From positions 62,001 to 126,000 of the forward strand of contig NZ_BCWN01000004.1 of the NCBI RefSeq assembly GCF_001592225.1: DNA of 64,000 bases. Reading direction: 5' to 3'. This document shows positions 35,945 through 45,262 of the stretch, one piece after another. Under the pieces are notes generated by a model. The model ran no database searches, was not told the DNA's origin, and worked only from the letters and a program-made list of their open reading frames with translations. Source of the DNA: Castellaniella caeni NBRC 101664 (GTDB lineage Bacteria; Pseudomonadota; Gammaproteobacteria; Burkholderiales; Burkholderiaceae_B). How positions within the stretch are numbered: the stretch's first letter is position 1; each line of letters starts with the position of its first letter. The position numbers were made by a program, and so were the translations under genes.

Positions 35945-36826
35945 GGGGCACCTCGGTATCGCTGGTGCCGACCCGCAGCATCCAGTTATAGAGAATGAAG
36001 CAGAACATGAGGATGATGAGGAAATAGATGAGCGAGAACGCTGCCGCCGGCCCCATGTCGAACTGGCCCACGGCCTTTTGCGTGAGGTACTGGCTGAGAA
36101 AGGTGGTGGAACTGCCCGGCCCGCCACCCGTCAGGACGAAGGGCTCGGTGTAGATCATGAAACTGTCCATGAAGCGCAGCAGCACGGCGATCATCAGCAC
36201 GCCGCGCAGCTTGGGCAGCTGGATGTAGCGAAAGACCGCCCACTTGCTGGCCCCGTCGATGCTGGCCGCCTGGTAATAGGCTTCGGGGATGGCCTGCAAG
36301 CCGGCATAGGCCAGCAGGGCCACCAGCGGCGTCCAGTGCCAGACGTCCATGAGCAGCACCGTGAGCCAGGCCTGCACCGGGTTGCCCACATAGCTGTAGT
36401 CGATGCCCAGCTGGGTGAGCGTCCAGCCCAGCAGGCCGATGTCGGTGCGCCCGAAAATCTGCCAGATGGTGCCCACCACGTTCCAGGGAATGAGCAGCGA
36501 CAGCGAGACGATGACGAGCACCGCCGACGCGCGCCAGCCCTTGGCCGGCATGGACAGCGCCAGGGCCACCCCCAGGGGGATTTCAATGGCCAGCACCGCG
36601 CCCGAAAACAACAGCTGGCGCCACAGGGCGTCGTGCAAGTCTTGATCGCGCATGGTGCTGGCAAACCATTCGGTGCCGACGAAGACCGCCTGATTGGGGC
36701 CGAGAATGTCTTGCACCGAATAATTGACCACCGTCATGAGCGGGATGATGGCCGAGAACGACACACAGAGGATGACCGGCAGGATCAGCCACCAGGCCTT
36801 CTGGTTGACGGGTTTGACAGGTGCGC

Positions 36827-36830
<4 letters not shown>
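35937..36830 (-). CDS. glpP: Glycerol ABC transporter permease GlpP
   Basis: Inner-membrane permease of the MalF class, 297 residues from ATG 36830, starting MSAPVKPVNQKAWWLILPVI. Six membrane helices are predicted; the EAA loop is at about 195-215 (EAYYQAASIDGASKWAVFRY). Its start codon overlaps the glpT stop (ATGA). Pairs with GlpQ to form the channel. Confidence 0.87.
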
Positions 36831-37892
<1,062 letters not shown>

Positions 37893-37906
<14 letters not shown>

Positions 37907-38972
37907 GGCGGGCCTCCGGGGCATGCAGCAGGGCCTCGTCGGCGCCGAAAACAAACGCCTGCCGACTGGAAAAATGCAGGGTGACGGGGTCTTGCAGGCG
38001 ATGGTGGCTGACGCCGGGCACCTGGGCCACCAGGTTGCCCACCGAGGTCTGCACGTGCACGTAGGTGAACGAGCCGGAAATTTCGGCCAGCTGCACGCGC
38101 CCCGCCAGCTGGCAATCGCCCCCGCGATCGTGCAGGGAAAGATCGGTCGCGCGCAGCCCGATGGTGGCCTCGCCCGCGGGCAAGGGGGCTGCCAGCGCCA
38201 GGGACAGGCCTTCGGCCTGACGCACCCGCAGCGTGCCGCCCTGCGCCTGCCCGGCCAGGAAGTTCATGGGGGGATCGCTGAAAGCGCGCGCCACCCGCAC
38301 CGATTTCGGGCGCTGGAAAACTTCGATGGTGGGGCCATACTGCAGCAGTTCGCCGGCATCGAGAACGGCGGTGTAGCCCCCCAGCAGCAGGGCCTCGCTG
38401 GGTTCGGTGGTGGCATACACCACGGTGGAGCGCCCCGCGGCGAACATCAGCCCCAGTTCTTCGCGCAGTTCTTCACGCAGCTTGTAATCGAGGTTGACCA
38501 GGGGTTCGTCCAGCAGCATCAGCGGCGCATCCTTGGCCAGCGCGCGGGCCAGTGCCACACGCTGCTGCTGCCCGCCGGAAAGCTCGGCGGGCAGGCGGTC
38601 GAGAAATTCTTCGATGTGCAGGGTGCGGGCAATGGCCAGCACCCTGTCTTTGGTGTCGCGCTGGCCGCGCAGCTTGAGCGGCGAGGCGATATTTTGCGCC
38701 ACGGTCATGGACGGATAGTTGATGAACTGCTGGTACACCATGGCGATGTTGCGCTGGCGCACTGGCACGCCGGTGACGTCTTGCCCATCGACCAGCACGC
38801 GGCCCGCGCAGGGCGCGTCCAGCCCGGCCATGACGCGCATCAGGCTGGTCTTGCCCGCCCGGGTGGCGCCCAGCAGGACAGTGACGGTGGATTCGTGCAA
38901 GGCCAGGTCGAGCGGGTAGAGCCAGGTTTCCGCCCCCACCTTCTGTTGAACCCCAAGCAGCTCAAGCCGCAT
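37893..38972 (-). CDS. glpS: Glycerol ABC transporter ATPase GlpS (lacks switch histidine)
   Basis: First gene of the leftward glp operon; ATPase of 359 residues with GGAGAAG before the ATG. Walker A is GATRAGKT (35-42), Q-loop Q81, a canonical signature LSGGQQQR at 131-138, and Walker B LLDEP with D155/E156. The H-loop region reads VYATTEPSEA, so the switch histidine found in nearly all ABC ATPases is missing. A TOBE-type regulatory domain follows (from about 240). Together with GlpT it should make one complete and one degenerate ATP site. Confidence 0.87.
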
Positions 38973-39013
38973 CGTATGCTTCTCCGAAAGCTGATCATTT
39001 TTGAATATTATTG

Positions 39014-39074
39014 TTCGTTTTAAGCTCGTTTGCTTTCCATGAAAACCCTAAGATTGGTTCCTTTTCTTTCGTTG
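39014..39074. promoter_or_regulatory. Candidate GlpR operator repeats between glpS and glpR
   Basis: Three copies of a YTCGTTK heptamer (TTCGTTT at 39014, CTCGTTT at 39025, TTCGTTG at 39068) lie in the 136-bp divergent gap; the first two are spaced 11 bp, about one helical turn. DeoR-type glycerol repressors bind repeated TCG-containing half-sites, so these are plausible operators controlling both directions. A TAATAT at 39005-39010 (minus strand) may be the -10 of glpS. Confidence 0.4.
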
Positions 39075-39108
39075 TACAGTTCTCCTATTACTCACACGTC
39101 TCGTATCC

Positions 39109-39873
39109 ATGAGCCCGAATCCCCGCCAGATCCGCCTGCTGACGCTCATCCAGACCCAGGGTTCCTGCAGCCTGGATGAGCTGGCCGAGCACCTGCAAGT
39201 GACCGTGCAGACCGTGCGCCGCGACGTGCAGCGCCTGGCCGAGGCCAACCTGCTCGTGCGCTTTCATGGCGGGGCGCGCCTGCCTGCTTCCACCATCGAG
39301 AACATCGCCTACCGGCAGCGGGCGCAGCTGCACGCGCAGGCCAAGCAGCGCATCGCCCAGGCCATCGCCCGCCAGATACCCAACGACTGTTCGCTGATGA
39401 TCAACATCGGCACGACCACCGAAGCCATCGCGCGCGCGCTTGGCGGGCACACGGGCCTGCGCATCATCACCAACAACATCAACGTGGCCTGCATGCTGGG
39501 GCGCCAGCCGGGCTGCGAGGTCATTCTCGCCGGGGGCAACGTGCGCCCGCGCGACCTCGCCATCGTCGGCGAAGCCACGGTCGAGCTCATCCGCCAGTTT
39601 CGCGTGGACATCGCGCTCATGGGCATCTCGGGCATCGAGGAAGACGGCACGCTGCGCGATTACGATTACCGTGAGGTGAAGGTGTCGCAGGCCATCATGC
39701 AGTCGGCCCGCGAAATCTGGATGGCCGCCGACACGAGCAAGTTCGGGCGTCCCGCCATGGTGCGCGTGGGCGAGCTTGGCCAAATTCACCGCCTGTTCAC
39801 CGACGCGCCGCCGCCCGAGCCCTACCCCGGCCTGCTGCAGGCGGCCGACGTCGATTGTGTCGTCGTTTCCTGA
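39109..39873 (+). CDS. glpR: DeoR-family glycerol-3-phosphate regulon repressor
   Basis: Transcription repressor expected to release DNA on binding glycerol-3-phosphate. The 254-residue product has the N-terminal DeoR winged helix ([20 protein letters not shown], about 20-40) and the C-terminal sugar-phosphate-binding domain (about 75-235, with [14 protein letters not shown] and ADTSKFGR). No clear ribosome site precedes ATG 39109, so it may be weakly translated or leaderless. Divergent from the glp transporter operon and 8 bp before glpK. Confidence 0.92.
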   Translation: MSPNPRQIRLLTLIQTQGSCSLDELAEHLQVTVQTVRRDVQRLAEANLLVRFHGGARLPASTIENIAYRQRAQLHAQAKQRIAQAIARQIPNDCSLMINIGTTTEAIARALGGHTGLRIITNNINVACMLGRQPGCEVILAGGNVRPRDLAIVGEATVELIRQFRVDIALMGISGIEEDGTLRDYDYREVKVSQAIMQSAREIWMAADTSKFGRPAMVRVGELGQIHRLFTDAPPPEPYPGLLQAADVDCVVVS

Positions 39874-39881
39874 GGTCTCCC

Positions 39882-41375
39882 ATGACGTATCTTCTGGCCC
39901 TCGACCAGGGCACTTCCAGCACCCGCAGCATCGTGTTCGACCGCTTTGGCCGCATCGTCGGGCTCGCCCAGCGCGAATTCACGCAGCACTATCCGCAGCC
40001 CGGCTGGGTCGAGCACGACCCGATGGAAATCTGGCACACGCAGCGCGACACCCTGCACGAGGCCTTGAACCGCGCGGGCATCGGCGCGCAAGACATCAGC
40101 GCCATCGGCATCACCAACCAGCGCGAGACCACGGTGGTCTGGGATCGACGCAGCGGCGAGCCCATCTACCCGGCCATCGTGTGGCAGGATCGCCGGGCCG
40201 AGCCCAGCTGCGCACAGCTGCGCGAGCGCGGCCTGGAGGCCACCATCCTGCAGCGCACGGGCCTGCGCATCGACGCGTATTTCTCGGCCACCAAGCTGCA
40301 ATGGATACTGGATCACGTGCCCGGCGCACGTGCCCGCGCGCAGGCGGGCGAACTGCTTTTCGGCACCATCGACAGCTGGCTCATCTGGCAGCTGACGGGC
40401 GGGCAGCGGCACCTCACCGACGTCAGCAACGCGGCGCGCACCATGCTCATGGACGTACACCGCAACGCCTGGGACGCCGAACTGCTTGACCAGCTGGACA
40501 TCCCGGCGCGGATGATGCCTACCATCCTGCCCTCGTCGGCCGACTTCGGCGCCACCAGCCCCGAACTGCTGGGCCGCGCCGTGCCGATCTGCGGGGTGGC
40601 GGGCGACCAGCAAAGCGCCTTGTTCGGCCAGGCATGCTTTCGGCCCGGCATGGTGAAAAACACCTACGGCACGGGCTGCTTCATGCTGATGCACACGGGC
40701 AATCAGTTCCAGACGTCCACCAACGGCCTGGTCACCACCAGCGCCGCGCAGACCGACCAGCAGCCCGCCTATGCGCTGGAAGGCAGCGTCTTCGTGGGTG
40801 GCGCCGTCGTCCAGTGGCTGCGCGACGGGCTGCGCGCCTTCGTGCGCAGCAGCGACATCGAGGCACTGGCGGGCAGCGTGCCCGACTCGGGCGGCGTCAT
40901 GTTCGTGCCCGCCTTCACGGGCCTGGGCGCGCCCTGGTGGGATCCGGACGCACGAGGCACCATCACGGGGCTGACCCGCGGCAGCACCATGGCGCACATC
41001 GCCCGCGCCGCGCTGGAGAGCATCGCCTACCAAAGCGCGGCCCTGCTGCAGGCCATGAGCCGCGACGCTCAGGCCGCCGGGGCGCACGAGCTGCGCACGC
41101 TGCGCGTGGACGGCGGGGCCTGCGTCAACGATTTGCTGATGCAATTTCAGGCCGACCTGCTGGGCATTCCGGTGCAGCGCCCCACCATGGTCGAAACGAC
41201 GGCGCTGGGCGCGGCCTTTCTGGCCGGCCTGCAGGCGGGGGTATACGCCGACCTGCAAGAGCTGGAATCGCTCTGGCGCATCGAGCGCCAGTTCGACCCG
41301 GCCATGCCACGCGACCAGGCCGCCGAAGCCCTGGCGCGCTGGGATCAGGCCGTGCGCCAGGCGTGCACGCGCTGA
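39882..41375 (+). CDS. glpK: Glycerol kinase
   Basis: Phosphorylates glycerol to glycerol-3-phosphate, trapping it inside the cell for GlpD. From ATG 39882 (GAGGT upstream) the product has 497 residues, matching the family. The N-terminal phosphate-binding motif [16 protein letters not shown], the GQHEHD-region equivalent [12 protein letters not shown], and the C-terminal FGGY signature region with [20 protein letters not shown] are all present. Lies just after glpR on the same strand. Confidence 0.97.
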   Translation: MTYLLALDQGTSSTRSIVFDRFGRIVGLAQREFTQHYPQPGWVEHDPMEIWHTQRDTLHEALNRAGIGAQDISAIGITNQRETTVVWDRRSGEPIYPAIVWQDRRAEPSCAQLRERGLEATILQRTGLRIDAYFSATKLQWILDHVPGARARAQAGELLFGTIDSWLIWQLTGGQRHLTDVSNAARTMLMDVHRNAWDAELLDQLDIPARMMPTILPSSADFGATSPELLGRAVPICGVAGDQQSALFGQACFRPGMVKNTYGTGCFMLMHTGNQFQTSTNGLVTTSAAQTDQQPAYALEGSVFVGGAVVQWLRDGLRAFVRSSDIEALAGSVPDSGGVMFVPAFTGLGAPWWDPDARGTITGLTRGSTMAHIARAALESIAYQSAALLQAMSRDAQAAGAHELRTLRVDGGACVNDLLMQFQADLLGIPVQRPTMVETTALGAAFLAGLQAGVYADLQELESLWRIERQFDPAMPRDQAAEALARWDQAVRQACTR

Positions 41376-41589
41376 AACCAGGCCCGCCACCGAGAGCCCA
41401 CGCCCCCCCGCTGCCGGCCACATACGGCCATCAACTGAGGGACAGGCAAGCTGGCCGGGCCATCCGCCGTGTGTTCGCCGTCCTGCAGTCGCTGTTCCAC
41501 ATTCCTTATAGAATGGCGCATGGGCGCCTGCCTGCGGCATGCCCATGACGCCCTGCCCTGCCCGCCCCGCCGACACCACCCAAGCGCCC

Positions 41590-42060
41590 ATGCTCAAAAA
41601 ACTGATTCTCATCATTGCCATCTTCGCCATCTTGCTGCTGGCGCTCAGCGTGGGTGAAGTCGCCTTCGGACAGGTGTTTCACTGGATATCCGGCATCACC
41701 GGGGTACTCATCCAAAATTTCAGCGACCTTTTTGCCGCCGCCGCCCGCTATCTGCACGTCCACACGGGCAAGGTGCTGCTGGCCGCCCTGCTCACCGTGC
41801 CCATCAGCCTGTGGATTCTGCGCTCGCAGCGCGAATCGCTCGGGCGGCCCACGTCGCAGCGGCGCATTGCCATCGTGCTGGCCATTTTCCTGGGCTGGCT
41901 GGGCGCGCACCGCTTCTTTCTGGGGCAGATCGGCTGGGGGCTGGGCTTTTTGCTCATGAGCTGGATTTTCGTGCCGCTGGCGGTGGTCATCGGCTGGATC
42001 GACGCCATCCGCTACCTGTTCATGGACGACGAAACCTTCGCCCGCACGCAGCTGTCGTAA
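41590..42060 (+). CDS. TM2-domain membrane protein
   Basis: Small inner-membrane protein of unknown function. From ATG 41590 it has 156 residues with hydrophobic segments at about 5-23, 55-75 and a C-terminal TM2 domain (about 95-145) showing FLGWLGAHRFFLGQIGWGLG followed by a WIDAIRYLFMDD ending. An ATG at 41539 would add 17 polar residues; neither start has a clear ribosome site. Transcribed with the lipoate ligase-like gene 20 bp downstream. Confidence 0.75.
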   Translation: MLKKLILIIAIFAILLLALSVGEVAFGQVFHWISGITGVLIQNFSDLFAAAARYLHVHTGKVLLAALLTVPISLWILRSQRESLGRPTSQRRIAIVLAIFLGWLGAHRFFLGQIGWGLGFLLMSWIFVPLAVVIGWIDAIRYLFMDDETFARTQLS

Positions 42061-42080
42061 GCCAGGGCACCGCACGCACC

Positions 42081-42890
42081 ATGAGCCCGCTCGTCCCCCC
42101 TTCGCCCGCATCCCTTTCGTCCACCCCTCCTTATCGCTTGCTCGAACTTGACGCGCTTGGATCCGGTACGCTTGGCCCCGATATGCTTGGGCCCGGTGCC
42201 GGGCAGGCGCCCGGCCCACTGGCCGACGAAGCGCTGCTGCGCCACGCCATCGACGGGCCCGTGGCCTGCCTGTGGCACGCCGCGCAAGGCCTGGTCGTGC
42301 CACGCACCTACGCCGCGCGCTCCGGTTTCGCGCAGGCCCAGGCCGATTTCGCCCGGCGGGGCTGGCCCATCCACGTGCGCCAATCGGGCGGGGGCGTGGT
42401 GCCGCAGGGCCCGGGCATCCTCAACCTCAGCCTGGCGCAGCGCTTCGCGGGGCGTCCGCTGGATCATTCCGAAACCTGCTATCGGCAGCTGTGCGGCCTG
42501 ATCGCCGCCGCCTTGCTGCACTGGGGCATCGACACGCGCGCCCAGGCCGTCGAGGGCTCTTTCTGCGACGGGCGCTACAACCTGGCGTCGGGGCAGCCCG
42601 CGCGCAAGGTGGTGGGCACGGCCCAGGTCTGGCGTCACATCCCGGGCCAGCCTCCCGACCAGCAGATCGGCCTGGTACACGCGCTGATTCTCGTGCGCTG
42701 CAGCCCACAAGAAACGACGGCCCAGGCCAACGCCCTGGAAGCCGCCCTGGGTTCTCCGCGGCGCTACGACGCCGGGAAGATCGCCTCGCTGGATCAGTTG
42801 ATCGCGGCCACGCGCCGGGCCGATTTCGAACGCGGCTTTGCGCAAACGCTCAAGGACACCATCGCACACAGCCGCGCCATCGCCGCCTGA
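42081..42890 (+). CDS. Lipoate-protein ligase A / octanoyltransferase-like protein
   Basis: Member of the biotin/lipoate A/B protein ligase family, 269 residues. The fold signatures are seen: VRQSGGGVVPQGPGILNLSL (the R-x-GGG lipoyl-binding loop) and ARKVVGTAQVWR with the expected acyl-carrying lysine. The first 40 residues are a Leu/Gly/Pro-rich stretch not in the family. It may attach lipoate or octanoate to proteins, but the lipoyl-adenylate-binding details do not allow a choice between LplA, LipM-like and LipL-like activity. lipA/lipB are not nearby. Confidence 0.7.
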   Translation: MSPLVPPSPASLSSTPPYRLLELDALGSGTLGPDMLGPGAGQAPGPLADEALLRHAIDGPVACLWHAAQGLVVPRTYAARSGFAQAQADFARRGWPIHVRQSGGGVVPQGPGILNLSLAQRFAGRPLDHSETCYRQLCGLIAAALLHWGIDTRAQAVEGSFCDGRYNLASGQPARKVVGTAQVWRHIPGQPPDQQIGLVHALILVRCSPQETTAQANALEAALGSPRRYDAGKIASLDQLIAATRRADFERGFAQTLKDTIAHSRAIAA

Positions 42891-43113
42891 TGCGACAAGC
42901 TGGGCGCGATCCGGGTGGCCCGCCCAGGGGCGCCACGCCCCCCACGGCGCATGCACACGCAGGCGCCAGGCGGATGCCCGAACTGTCACGCGCGGAAATC
43001 AAACAGCCCATATGCCGCGGACGGAATCCGCCCCGCGCGCCGGGGCACAGCCCGATTGCTGCGGCGCAACGCGCTAAAATGCGGCCATTTTCATCGTCAC
43101 CACTGGACATCAC

Positions 43114-43527
43114 GTGAGAAAAATCGTTCGCGCCAAACTGCATGGCATTCGCGTCACCGGGGCCGATCTGGATTACCACGGCTCGATCACGCTCGACCCG
43201 GATCACTGCGAAGCCGCCGGCATCCTGCCGCTGGAATTCGTGGACATCTGGAACAAGAACTCGGGCGCGCGCATCAGCACCTACGTCATCTACGGCGAAC
43301 GCGGCTCGCGCTGCTGCATCCTCAACGGCGCCGCCGCGCGCACCTGCCAGCGCGGCGACGAAGTCATCATCGCCACCTCGGAATACATCCAGGAATCCGA
43401 GCTGGAACACATCGAGCCCGCCGTGCTCACCTTCCACCCGGACAACAGCGTGCGCGAACGCCTGGGCTACTCGGTGGGCCGCGACGAGCAGAACCGGCTC
43501 ACCTTCGAGATCGTGCATTACGACTGA
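43114..43527 (+). CDS. panD: Aspartate 1-decarboxylase
   Basis: Makes beta-alanine from L-aspartate for pantothenate and coenzyme A. The proenzyme cuts itself between G23 and S24 (YHGS) to form the pyruvoyl cofactor. Lys8, Arg54 and Tyr57 of the active site and the GERGSR segment are kept. Start is a GTG (43114); the family N-terminus ([20 protein letters not shown]) fits it. At 137 residues it is about 10 longer than E. coli PanD at the C-terminus. Stands alone; no other pan gene nearby. Confidence 0.95.
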   Translation: MRKIVRAKLHGIRVTGADLDYHGSITLDPDHCEAAGILPLEFVDIWNKNSGARISTYVIYGERGSRCCILNGAAARTCQRGDEVIIATSEYIQESELEHIEPAVLTFHPDNSVRERLGYSVGRDEQNRLTFEIVHYD

Positions 43528-43621
43528 GCCGGATCGGCCCGGCAAAACGGATACCGCGACAGGGACATGCTTGCCCCCGACAGGCCGACCCCCTACAATC
43601 AATCCGTTTTCGCCCATTTTT

Positions 43622-43702
43622 GAGCCTCGCTAGGGGTGCCGCAACCGCGGCTGAGATAGTCCCTTCGAACCTGATTGAGATCATCCTCGCGCAGGAAAGC
43701 AG
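43622..43702 (+). promoter_or_regulatory. TPP riboswitch (thi box)
   Basis: The conserved thiamine pyrophosphate riboswitch elements appear in order: CTAGGGGTGCC, the pyrimidine-sensing core CTGAGATAGTCCC, GAACCTGAT, and the closing GCGCAGGAAAGC. It lies about 70 bases before the transporter start. TPP binding would reduce expression of that transporter when thiamine is plentiful. Confidence 0.93.
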
Positions 43703-43770
43703 CTCGCCGTGGCGGCGGCTGGCCGTCGTCTGCGTCTGTCACCTGCAACATGTACACAGACAGGCGCACC

Positions 43771-45087
43771 ATGCAAGCACAGTCCTCTTCAACCGTCCGG
43801 GCAGCCACGCCCGCCGACGCTTCCCTGCCCTCCGACACCCTCCTGCCCGACGCCGAACGCGTCTTCGGCTGGCACGACCACCTCTCGCTCTGGTTCAGCC
43901 TGGGCGTGGGGCTTCTGGTCATCCAGGTGGGGGCCTACCTGGTGCCCGCGCTGGGCACGCAGGCCGCCTTGCTGGCCGTCACCTTCGGCTCGGTGCTGGG
44001 TGCGGGCCTGCTCGCCTGGGTGGCGCGCATCGGCTGCGCCAGCGGCGCCTCCAGCGCCGGGCTCATCCACGCGGTCTACGGCCTGCGCTTCGCCCGCCTG
44101 CCCGTGCTGCTCAACGTCATCCAGCTGGTGGGCTGGGCCACCTTCGAGCTGGTCATCATGCGCGACGGCACCCGCGCCATCGGGCGCCAGGCCTTCGGCA
44201 TCGACAGCGGGCTCATCCTGCCCACCCTCTTCTGGGGCGTCGTCGTCCTGCTGCTGCTGCGCGGCTCGATGGTGACCCTGGTGCGCCGCATCGTCAGCCG
44301 CGTGGGCTTGCCGCTGGTGGTGCTGTCGCTCATCTGGCTCACCGTGCAGTTCGGCCTGCGGCTGGACGCACAGACGCTGCACGACTGGTGGCTGCGCCGG
44401 GGCGACGGCAGCATGAACACTTTCCAGGCGCTGGATCTGGTTATCGCCATGCCGGTGTCGTGGCTGCCGCTGGTGGCCGACTACGCGCGCCATGGCCGCA
44501 GCCGCCAAGGCGCTTTCTGGGGCACCTGGGTGGGTTTCACCGTGGCCAACATCTGGTGCTACGCCCTGGGCGTGCTGGTCATCACCGTCACCGGGCCTGA
44601 TACCGACATGGTCAGCGCCCTGCTGCTGGCACAAGGCGGCCTGCTCGCGCTGGGCCTGATCCTGATCGACGAGCTGGACAACACCTACGGCGACCTGTAT
44701 TCGGGCTCGGTCAACAGCAACAGCCTGTTGCCCCGCCTCGGCCTGAAGGCCTGGGGCACGGTGCTGGCCGTGCTGTCGATCGCGCTGGCCATGGTGCTGC
44801 CCATGCACTCGCTGGAACCCTTCCTGCTCACGCTCAGTTCGGTGTTCGTGCCGCTCTTCGGCACGATTCTGGGGCGCCTGGGCCTGCAGGCCGCGCACCC
44901 GGACGCCGCCGCGCGCGGCATCCACGCGGCGCCGGCCCTGATCTGGGTGCTGGGCATCGCCTTTTACCACGCCCTGGCGCAGTGGGCGCCGCAATTCGGC
45001 AGCGCGCTGCCGACTCTGGCGCTCACTTTCCTGCTGGGCGCCTTGAGCACGCAGGTTGCAGCGCGCACCAGCGCGTCGGCAGCTTGA
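43771..45087 (+). CDS. cytX: NCS1-family permease, probable thiamine-precursor (hydroxymethylpyrimidine) transporter
   Basis: Purine/cytosine/hydantoin permease (NCS1) with about 12 membrane helices, 438 residues from ATG 43771; an ATG seven codons earlier is possible. The helices contain typical NCS1 motifs (SLGVGLLVIQVGAYLVPALG; IHAVYGLRFARLPVLLNVIQ). The TPP riboswitch directly upstream is the strongest clue: riboswitch-controlled NCS1 permeases of this type are predicted hydroxymethylpyrimidine importers (CytX). Substrate is therefore inferred, not seen. A strong terminator follows. Confidence 0.82.
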   Translation: MQAQSSSTVRAATPADASLPSDTLLPDAERVFGWHDHLSLWFSLGVGLLVIQVGAYLVPALGTQAALLAVTFGSVLGAGLLAWVARIGCASGASSAGLIHAVYGLRFARLPVLLNVIQLVGWATFELVIMRDGTRAIGRQAFGIDSGLILPTLFWGVVVLLLLRGSMVTLVRRIVSRVGLPLVVLSLIWLTVQFGLRLDAQTLHDWWLRRGDGSMNTFQALDLVIAMPVSWLPLVADYARHGRSRQGAFWGTWVGFTVANIWCYALGVLVITVTGPDTDMVSALLLAQGGLLALGLILIDELDNTYGDLYSGSVNSNSLLPRLGLKAWGTVLAVLSIALAMVLPMHSLEPFLLTLSSVFVPLFGTILGRLGLQAAHPDAAARGIHAAPALIWVLGIAFYHALAQWAPQFGSALPTLALTFLLGALSTQVAARTSASAA

Positions 45088-45160
45088 GGGCCTGACAGCC
45101 CCGCCGCGTGCAACGCGAGCCAAGAAACGCAACGACTGCCATCTCTTTGGCTCAAACGCA

Positions 45161-45196
45161 AGAAAGCCCGCCTCATGTCAAGGCGGGCTTTCTTTT
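45161..45196. terminator. Bidirectional terminator between cytX and norB
   Basis: A perfect 13-bp stem (AGAAAGCCCGCCT and complement) around a 7-nt loop, followed by TTTT on the plus strand and a TTTCTTGCG tail on the minus strand. It separates two convergent genes and can serve both. Confidence 0.88.
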
Positions 45197-45262
45197 GCGA
45201 GGCCCGTTTCGGGCCCCGCCGGCCGGGGCTTCCAGGAAGACCCGGCTGTACTGCGCAGCGGC

